Assembly: GCA_964415605.1 (NCBI GenBank)
Contig: CAYQBA010000148.1
Location: forward strand, 1 to 11,553
Length of the DNA stretch: 11,553 bases
From: UCB3 sp964415605
GTDB lineage: Bacteria > Chloroflexota > Anaerolineae > Epilineales > Epilineaceae
Reading direction: 5' to 3'
Shown: piece by piece, positions 1 through 5,188 of the stretch
Numbering within the stretch: the first letter of the stretch is position 1
How the letters are laid out: the number at the start of each line of letters is the position of its first letter
The notes under the pieces: model-generated
Database searches by the model: none
Told to the model about the DNA's origin: nothing
What the model saw: the letters and a program-made list of their open reading frames with translations, nothing else
Position numbers and translations under genes: made by a program

Positions 1-66
1 AAGCACGAGGCCGGCGGCGATCCAGCGGGCGGCGGGGCGGTCGACGAGCGGCGCGAGGGCACCCAT
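1..66 (-). CDS. N-terminus of an unidentified, possibly membrane, protein (partial)
   Basis: An ATG at 66 opens a frame that runs off the left edge of the window. Only 22 residues are visible, beginning MGALAPLVDRP and continuing into a hydrophobic stretch (WIAAGLVL) that could start a signal peptide or first transmembrane helix. No Shine-Dalgarno sequence precedes the ATG. Instead a TATAAT hexamer ends 8 nt upstream, which would place the transcript start at or next to the start codon, so the mRNA may be leaderless. The gene lies downstream of the 1181-aa secreted protein in the same direction but appears to have its own promoter. The function cannot be told from so few residues. Confidence 0.45.
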   Translation of the reverse strand, partial: MGALAPLVDRPAARWIAAGLVL

Positions 67-74
67 GGGGCGGG

Positions 75-80
75 ATTATA
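75..80 (-). promoter_or_regulatory. -10 box TATAAT, probable leaderless promoter
   Basis: The minus strand reads TATAAT, a perfect sigma-70-type -10 hexamer, 8 nt before the ATG at 66. No convincing -35 element lies 16-18 nt upstream, because that stretch is the arm of the adjacent hairpin. The spacing predicts transcription starting at about 66-69, so there would be little or no 5' UTR. Confidence 0.5.
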
Positions 81-126
81 GCGCGTTGGGTGGCGAAGGC
101 GCGCCGACCCCGCCACCCAACGCGCT
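80..126 (-). terminator. Perfect 16-bp hairpin after the 1181-aa secreted protein gene
   Basis: The arms at 80-95 (AGCGCGTTGGGTGGCG) and 111-126 are exact inverted complements around a 15-nt loop. The hairpin begins 4 nt after the stop codon at 131-133 of the upstream gene, the usual place for a transcription terminator. There is no U-tract; the hairpin is followed directly by the -10 box of the next gene. It may end transcription without a U-run, or protect the 3' end of the message. Confidence 0.6.
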
Positions 127-130
127 CAGC

Positions 131-3100
131 TCACGGCGCCTCGCCGATCGTCAGCACCAGCTTCCAGCGCACGACCTCGCCGATGCCGATCGTGCTCTCG
201 AAGTCGTCGTCGATCATCAGCGTCCACGGGCCCTTCGGGTCCAGCCCGTCGAACCGGTTGAGCCCCGCCGCGGACTCCGTCTGGTAATGGCCGTCGTCGA
301 TCGGCGGGCACATCGTCGTGATCGGCGCCAGCGCGTCGTCGTCGAGCGTCGTCAGGACGTTCGCCTCGAAGCCGCAGATGTCGGTGAACATCTCGCCGCG
401 CACCTGGGCGTGGTCGAGGAACACGTCGAGGTCCTGCAGGACGTCGTGCTCGATCTCGAGGAACAGGTCGACGTCCTCCACCTTGCACTGGCCCGGCACG
501 CCCGGGAAGTTGACCGGCACCGCGGCCACGAACATCTCGCCGCCGGCGCGGTCGTCGGGGATCAGCCCGCCCTTGCCGTCGTACTCGAGCTTGGCCGGGC
601 ACCCGGGCCGCTCGCCGGGCTGGCCGGGGCAGAACGCCGCCGCCGGGCCGGCGAAGCAGTACGCGAACGGCTCGTTGATGCCGCGCGGCGAGAACGGGAT
701 ACCGCGCGACGCCGCGCTCTCGTCGCCGGGGATGTCGTCGCCCTGGCGCGTGCCGGTGCGCTCGATGGCCACGGCGGCCAGGCCGACGAGGTTGCGCAGG
801 AAGAACCCGCCGGGGTCGAACACCTCGTGCTCCCAGAACGTGGCGCTGATGATGGCGCTCCCCTTGAAGCCCGGGCCGACATAGCCCCACGTGCGCATGT
901 CCATGTACTCGACCTGGCGGGCGTGCAGCTTCTGGCAGACGTAGTCGAGCAGGCCGTTTTGGTCGAAGATGTAGATCGCGAAGTCGGTGAAGCCGGGCTT
1001 GGGCACGACGTTTTGCACCGCGATCTCGCTCGAGACGCCCTGCTGCTCGAGGTCCTTGAGCAGGCTGGGGATGGCGATGAGGCCGACGCCGCTCTCGAGG
1101 CCGCCGGCGTTGGCGCCGACCTGCCAGTCGAACGCCTTGTGCTCGGGCAGGAGGTTGTACGCCACCGCCTCGGCCGTCTGGGTGCGGGCGGCGTCGGTGT
1201 ACTTGATGAGCGTGACCACGCCCACGATGTTGGGCGGCTGCTGCGCCGTGGTGCCCGGGGTCCACCATTCCTGGCTCTCGACGCGCACGCTGCCGACCCA
1301 GTTGCCGGGCAGGTCGTGGATGACGGGCAGGAAGTACGTCTGCGAGCCGCGCTCGCAGATCCAGTCGACCAGCGTCGTGATGACGTCGCCGGAGCGGTCA
1401 AGGAAGTACACCTTGACCTTGGCGCGGTAGACCGGGCTGAGGTTGAGCACCTGCACGCCGGTGTCCCAGCCCTGGTACTCGCTGTAGATCAGCGGCCCGA
1501 AGGCCACGGCGTTGCCGCCGGTGGCGTAGGCCTTGTCGGGGTCGAACGTGAAGTTGAGCTCGGCCGGCTCGCCGATGTAGGTCATGAGCAGGTCGCGCCC
1601 GGCGATGTCGACGGCCATGCCCATCGGCTCGGACGCCCGCACCCAGGCGCTGCCCTGCCAGTCGGGGCCGACGCACTCGCTGGCGTCGAACTGGAACGTC
1701 TCGCCCGGCGCCAGGGTGGCGATGTCGCAGATGGTGGCGCGCAGGCAGTCGTCCTGGGCCTTGAACCAGATCTCGACGGAGCTGCACTCGATGCCGCCGT
1801 TCTGGATGTACAGGATGGTGTCGAAGCCGGCCTTGGCGGCGTACACCAGCGGCACGTAGTACCCGTAGCCGCCGTACACCGGGTCGAACGTGCCGAGGTG
1901 CGTGCCGGCCAGGCCGTTGTACTTGCCGGTGACCTCGGCGCCGGGGGTCACGTCGCCCGGGCAGCGCCGGAGCACCTCGACGGCGAGGTAGCCGTCGGCG
2001 GTGGCGAGGCGCTGCGGGATGCCGCGGAACTCGAGGCCCTCGTTGTAGGCCTTCTTGAAGCGGCGGTAGTCGTCGGCGTCGCCGACGACGCCGAAGAACA
2101 GCTCCTCGCACATCATGTCGGCCACGACGTCGTCGAAGCCGAGGTCGATGCCGACCTCGGACAGCGATCGGGCGGTGAACTTGAAGAGGATGCCGCTCTT
2201 GGAGCCGGTGGGGATCTGGGCGCCGAGCATGATCCAGCTCGCGCCGGGCACGAGCATGCCGGTGCACTCGACTTTGAGCGGGCCGGCGGCCTGCGGCGGG
2301 CAGAAGCCGGGGGCGCCCCACGTGATGAGGACGGCCTTGGCGGGGTCGCACCCGAGCTGTTGGATCTCGATCCAGGACCGGCAGACGTCGTCCTGGCCCT
2401 GGAAGTTCAGGATGGGCAGGTGCACCTGGCCGCTGAGCTGGCGGTTGGGGTCGACGGTCGGCAGGCAGTCGACCGTCGTGCACGCGCCGATGTCGAGCGA
2501 GCGGTCCAGGGGGCCGGTGCCGATGGCGGCCCAGCGGAAGGCGGAGGTGGCGCAGATCTGGGTGCCGCGCACGGTGCCGCCGGCCACGCGGACGGAGAAG
2601 TTGAGGGTGAGGAGGTTGTTGGGGGCCGTGCTGGGCACGTCGCCGCGCCAGCGGAGGGTGGCTTCGTCGATGGTGCAGGTGCCGCCCGCCCCGCCGGTGA
2701 AGGTGCACGTGCCGGGCACGCCGACGAGGCGGTCGGGGAAGACGAGCTCGAGCTCGGACCCGAAGGCGGTGGCGTCGCCGGTGTTGGCGACGGCCACCTC
2801 GGCCCCGAGGGTATCGCCGGGGGCGGTGCAGTCGAATGGGTCGGTGAGGTTGAAGCTCGTGTTCTCGGGCAGGAAGACCGGGGTGGGGATGGGCGTGGCG
2901 GTGGGCGTGGGCGTGAACTGGCACGACCCGGCGGTGATGCTGATGTCGTCGATGCCGACCCACTCGTCGTTGCCGACGGCGTTGGCGGTCATCATGCGGA
3001 CCTGCACCTGGGCCTGGTTGTCGGCGGCGACGGGCAGGGCGGCGCTGACGTTGGTGACCTGGGTGGCCTGGTTGGGGCCGGAGGTGGCGTCGGCGACGAA

Positions 3101-3676
3101 GGCGGCGGCGACGTTGGTGAAGTTGCCGCTGCTGCCGACGCGGTAGTGCAGGGCCACGGGCTGAACGGCGTTGTCGGCGGAGCCGTCGATGTCGCGCACG
3201 CTGTAGCTGACGTTGATGCCGCAGACGCCGGCGGTGCTGAAGTGGACGAGGGTGAATGGGGCGTCGGCGGTGCCGGAGCCCTGCAGGGCGACGACGGGGT
3301 TGGTGATCTCGAACTCGGCGACTCCGCCGGTGGACAGCGTGTCGGGGTTGGCCTGGTTGGCGATGACGTCGACGGGGGTGGTGGTGCCGTCGGCGAGGAT
3401 GGTCTGGGGGTCGGCGCCGGTGGTGGTGACGAGGTCGTCGCCGCGATAGCCGATGATGCCGGGCACGGCGGACCAGTCGTCGTCGACGGTGATCAGGCCG
3501 ACGTTGGTCCACGCCTGGCCGAACGGGAGGGTCTGGTAGGTCCCGTTCTGGGGCGCCGCGGGGGCGTCCCCGGCGGGCCCGGCGGCCGGCACGGGCGCGG
3601 CGCCGGCGGTGCCGCCGATCGCGCCCAACACGGCCAGCCCGACGGTCAGGCCCAGCCACGTCATTCGACTTCGCAT
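131..3676 (-). CDS. Large secreted multidomain protein with DUF11-like and C-terminal P/Homo-B domains, 1181 aa
   Basis: The ATG at 3676 is chosen because GGGAG lies 8 nt upstream and the next residues (MRSRMTWLGLTVGLAVLG) form a signal peptide; the frame is open for 30 more codons upstream but these look non-coding. Domains in order: beta-sandwich ending WVGIDDISIT (about 45-250), Thr-Pro linker (255-267), DUF11-like domain (274-382), then a 600-residue core (415-1030) shared with the 652-aa paralog. The core looks like four degenerate modules of the kind seen in Chloroflexi surface proteins. The end (1055-1176) matches a proprotein-convertase P domain: DVDLFLEIEHDV near its start, then LNRFDGLDPKGPWTLMIDDD and a WKL motif near its end. 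No protease or other catalytic domain is visible. Conserved cysteines in the core suggest disulfides outside the membrane. Likely an extracellular or surface structural/adhesion protein; exact role unknown. Confidence 0.9.
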   Translation of the reverse strand: MRSRMTWLGLTVGLAVLGAIGGTAGAAPVPAAGPAGDAPAAPQNGTYQTLPFGQAWTNVGLITVDDDWSAVPGIIGYRGDDLVTTTGADPQTILADGTTTPVDVIANQANPDTLSTGGVAEFEITNPVVALQGSGTADAPFTLVHFSTAGVCGINVSYSVRDIDGSADNAVQPVALHYRVGSSGNFTNVAAAFVADATSGPNQATQVTNVSAALPVAADNQAQVQVRMMTANAVGNDEWVGIDDISITAGSCQFTPTPTATPIPTPVFLPENTSFNLTDPFDCTAPGDTLGAEVAVANTGDATAFGSELELVFPDRLVGVPGTCTFTGGAGGTCTIDEATLRWRGDVPSTAPNNLLTLNFSVRVAGGTVRGTQICATSAFRWAAIGTGPLDRSLDIGACTTVDCLPTVDPNRQLSGQVHLPILNFQGQDDVCRSWIEIQQLGCDPAKAVLITWGAPGFCPPQAAGPLKVECTGMLVPGASWIMLGAQIPTGSKSGILFKFTARSLSEVGIDLGFDDVVADMMCEELFFGVVGDADDYRRFKKAYNEGLEFRGIPQRLATADGYLAVEVLRRCPGDVTPGAEVTGKYNGLAGTHLGTFDPVYGGYGYYVPLVYAAKAGFDTILYIQNGGIECSSVEIWFKAQDDCLRATICDIATLAPGETFQFDASECVGPDWQGSAWVRASEPMGMAVDIAGRDLLMTYIGEPAELNFTFDPDKAYATGGNAVAFGPLIYSEYQGWDTGVQVLNLSPVYRAKVKVYFLDRSGDVITTLVDWICERGSQTYFLPVIHDLPGNWVGSVRVESQEWWTPGTTAQQPPNIVGVVTLIKYTDAARTQTAEAVAYNLLPEHKAFDWQVGANAGGLESGVGLIAIPSLLKDLEQQGVSSEIAVQNVVPKPGFTDFAIYIFDQNGLLDYVCQKLHARQVEYMDMRTWGYVGPGFKGSAIISATFWEHEVFDPGGFFLRNLVGLAAVAIERTGTRQGDDIPGDESAASRGIPFSPRGINEPFAYCFAGPAAAFCPGQPGERPGCPAKLEYDGKGGLIPDDRAGGEMFVAAVPVNFPGVPGQCKVEDVDLFLEIEHDVLQDLDVFLDHAQVRGEMFTDICGFEANVLTTLDDDALAPITTMCPPIDDGHYQTESAAGLNRFDGLDPKGPWTLMIDDDFESTIGIGEVVRWKLVLTIGEAP
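1464..1499. repeat. 36-nt exact direct repeat, copy A (inside the 1181-aa gene)
   Basis: These 36 bases are identical to 6057-6092 in the paralogous gene and in the same orientation. They encode the conserved GPLIYSEYQGWD start of the third module. It is the longest exact DNA match I noticed between the paralogs; others may exist. Confidence 0.85.
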
Positions 3677-3684
3677 CTCGCGTT

Positions 3685-3689
3685 CTCCC
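3685..3689 (-). promoter_or_regulatory. Shine-Dalgarno GGGAG fixing the start at 3676
   Basis: The minus strand reads GGGAG, then 8 nt, then ATG. This supports starting the 1181-aa protein at 3676 rather than at the in-frame ATGs at 3766 or 3664. Confidence 0.7.
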
Positions 3690-3804
3690 TTCGTCCCGGC
3701 ACCGGCCTGGCGGACCGGCGGCAGGGGCGGCTCCCCGTGGCGCGGGGACGGCGCGGCCCAGCCCATCGCAAGCGGCGGCGGTCCCCGGTTGAATTAACGG
3801 GCGC

Positions 3805-3877
3805 GGGGGGAGGGGGATACGTGGGGGGAAGGTTAAATTCTGGTGGTGGGGGCGTGGGCGGGGGGCGGCGGTGGGGG
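3805..3877 (+). other. G-tract cluster with a canonical G-quadruplex motif
   Basis: Runs of G occur at 3805-3810, 3812-3816, 3823-3828, 3848-3852, 3856-3858, 3860-3865 and 3873-3877. The last four fit G3+N1-7 exactly, with loops of 3, 1 and 7 nt (cgt, c, cggcggt). The G-rich strand is the template for the leftward secreted-protein gene, so the fold could form in DNA upstream of that gene. Its C-rich complement would be in the 5' leader if transcription starts upstream of this block. A role is not shown. Confidence 0.6.
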
Positions 3878-4048
3878 ATCGGCGCTGTCCCGGCCCCGGC
3901 CGGCCAAGGATCGTGCGACGACATGATGATTACGGATGTTGGCCGAGATCGCATGTGCGACGGACGCGATGGAAGGTCAACGTGGGCCAATCGGTAGACC
4001 TCCCGACATGCCCCCGGCATTGCCGATCCGGCGAGGGACTCCAGCGGC

Positions 4049-4078
4049 TTGCGGCGAGCAGCGGTAGAGCGGTACCAT
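4049..4078 (+). promoter_or_regulatory. Candidate promoter for the HigA-like/nucleotidyltransferase pair
   Basis: A TTGCGG hexamer at 4049-4054 and TACCAT at 4073-4078 are 18 nt apart, matching 3/6 and 4/6 of the sigma-70 consensus. Transcription would start near 4085, about 45 nt before the ATG. The match is weak and could be chance. Confidence 0.3.
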
Positions 4079-4130
4079 TGCCATGCATCGCGTTTCCGCA
4101 TGCGTCACGCAGGCGTGCCGGAGCATGGCA
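4079..4130. repeat. 8-bp inverted repeat flanking the leader and start codon
   Basis: TGCCATGC at 4079-4086 and its exact complement GCATGGCA at 4123-4130 lie 36 nt apart. The left arm sits at the predicted transcript start and the right arm touches the start codon. Antitoxins of this class usually bind inverted repeats at their own promoter, so this is a candidate operator, but the arms are short and widely spaced. Confidence 0.3.
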
Positions 4131-4615
4131 TGGACACAGCGACCCCACAACACCCGGGCGTGCGGCTGAAGGGCCGATTCCTCGACCCGCTGGGCATCAC
4201 CCCTCAGGCGCTGGCCGACGCCATCCAGGTCTCCGCGCGACAAGTCGACGGGTTGGTGAGCGGCCGGAGCCCCATGTCCGCCGATCTGGCGCTGCGACTG
4301 GGTCTTTTCTTCGACGTCCCGGCCGAGTGGTGGCTCGAGATGCAGGCCCGCTTCGACGCCCACGACCCGGCACGGCTTGCGGCCCTGCGGTCGGTCGTCA
4401 CGCCGTTCGACGGCCTCGCGAGCATCCTCGTGACACCCGACGGCATCCGCACGCTCGAGCGTGACGCTGCGCCTGAGGGACCGAGGAGCGTGAAGGTGCC
4501 GGCCGACCTGGTGGCCCGCTTGCGGGCCCAGGTGGCCTTGGAAGCGCCACGGCCGGCTCGGGAGCCAGTAGTGGTGTACTTCGAGGACGGCACGCCTTGC
4601 CTGACCGGGCGATGA
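4130..4615 (+). CDS. HigA-family XRE-type HTH antitoxin-like protein, 161 aa
   Basis: Probable DNA-binding antitoxin that represses its own operon. Residues 9-76 follow the HigA/VapI pattern: HPGVRLKGRFLDPLGITPQ, then the helix-turn-helix (ALADAIQVSARQVDGLVSGRS), then ADLALRLGLFFDVPAEWWLEMQARFD, the signature of HigA-type addiction-module antidotes. The usual family member is about 100 aa; here about 85 extra residues follow (to VVVYFEDGTPCLTGR), unlike the families I know, and could contact the partner. The ATG at 4130 is chosen because GGAG lies 6 nt upstream and the family similarity begins just after it. The stop overlaps the next start (ATGA), implying translational coupling to the nucleotidyltransferase gene. 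A HigB toxin is not recognisable upstream or downstream. A plain transcription regulator is the alternative. Confidence 0.82.
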   Translation: MDTATPQHPGVRLKGRFLDPLGITPQALADAIQVSARQVDGLVSGRSPMSADLALRLGLFFDVPAEWWLEMQARFDAHDPARLAALRSVVTPFDGLASILVTPDGIRTLERDAAPEGPRSVKVPADLVARLRAQVALEAPRPAREPVVVYFEDGTPCLTGR

Positions 4616-5127
4616 CGACGCCCGCCTCGCTCGAACCCCTTGCCGAGGTTGTCGCTGCCAGGGTCCTCCTGGACGCTATCGAGGCTTCGCGACGGCTGAC
4701 CGCGCTCCAGGTGCCCCATGCCCTGATCGGCGGCCTCGCCGTCGGTCTGCTCGGACACCCGCGGGCGACACGGGACGTCGACATTCTGGTTGCCGATAGT
4801 GCGTTCGAGCACGTGACGCCCGTGGTGGTGTTCCGGGTTGAGCTGAGGGATCTGGTCCGCGTCGGGGTGATCGACCTCATGCCGCTGCCAGTCGATCACC
4901 CCGAGCTGGCCGCCGACCTGCGCGTGCCGGCGAACGACGAGATCCCCGTCGTCAGCCCCGAGGCGTTGGTTCTCCTGAAGCTGCGCGCCGATCGGCCGCA
5001 AGACCGGGCCGATATCGCCGCGCTGATCGGTGCAGGGCTCAACGTCGCCAACACGACCGCCTACCTACGTCGATACGCGCCCGAGCTGGTGCCGCGTCTG
5101 TCGAGGATCCTGACAGACGCGGTCTGA
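4612..5127 (+). CDS. AbiEii/MNT-like small nucleotidyltransferase, candidate toxin, 171 aa
   Basis: The protein has the nucleotidyltransferase-fold signature GG(40-41), then RATRDVDILV with the two metal-binding aspartates D55 and D57, and a likely third carboxylate at D88 (VIDLM). A later block, SPEALVLLKLRADRPQDRADI (115-135, key residues K123, R128, D131, D134), is typical of AbiEii/AbiGii-type and related nucleotidyltransferases. Such proteins transfer nucleotides to RNA (for example to tRNA ends) or to protein partners. At 171 aa it is much shorter than AbiEii (near 300 aa) and appears to be the core fold plus a short helical tail. ATG 4612 overlaps the preceding stop by 4 nt; a TTG at 4597 is a less likely start. 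Gene order and coupling suggest toxin with upstream antitoxin, but an MNT-like antitoxin or housekeeping role is possible. Confidence 0.82.
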   Translation: MTTPASLEPLAEVVAARVLLDAIEASRRLTALQVPHALIGGLAVGLLGHPRATRDVDILVADSAFEHVTPVVVFRVELRDLVRVGVIDLMPLPVDHPELAADLRVPANDEIPVVSPEALVLLKLRADRPQDRADIAALIGAGLNVANTTAYLRRYAPELVPRLSRILTDAV

Positions 5128-5169
5128 CGACCCTGGCATCCTTCGCCCCCAGCCACGGCCCACCGCCAA

Positions 5170-5183
5170 GCCGGCGCGCCGGC
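5170..5183. terminator. 14-bp palindrome between convergent genes
   Basis: GCCGGCGCGCCGGC is a perfect palindrome in the 61-bp gap between the stops of the nucleotidyltransferase (plus) and the 652-aa secreted protein (minus). It could fold as a 5-bp hairpin with a 4-nt loop in both transcripts. There is no U-tract, and such palindromes are common in GC-rich DNA. Confidence 0.3.
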
Positions 5184-5188
5184 CCGCC

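Larger units (their letters stand above)
3677..4129. other. Intergenic region between divergent genes
   Basis: This 453-bp region separates the secreted protein gene (leftward) from the antitoxin-like gene (rightward). It holds the GGGAG ribosome binding site of the former, a strongly G-rich block on the plus strand at 3801-3877, two TTAA-containing AT-rich islands (3791-3797 and 3832-3840), a weak rightward promoter candidate and an inverted repeat before the antitoxin. Open frames here on both strands look like non-coding shadows, being proline- or arginine-rich with no family resemblance. I found no convincing leftward promoter. Confidence 0.6.

Noticed and set aside
65..3997. 1310-codon open frame on the plus strand
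   Set aside because: It is antisense to the 1181-aa secreted protein, which has a signal peptide, a ribosome site, recognisable domains and a paralog. The plus-strand product is low-complexity (Ala, Val, Asp, Gly, Arg) with no domain; long antisense frames are expected in GC-rich genes.
3661..4101. 146-codon minus-strand frame upstream of the secreted gene
   Set aside because: Proline/arginine-rich, overlaps the G-rich block and the secreted gene start, and has no ribosome site or family match.
3901..4129. Possible remnant of a HigB toxin upstream of the HigA-like gene
   Set aside because: Three plus-strand frames were read for HigB motifs. Only vague resemblance was seen (RFRM near 4095, LRMLAEIA near 3935), split between frames and interrupted by stops, so not supportable.
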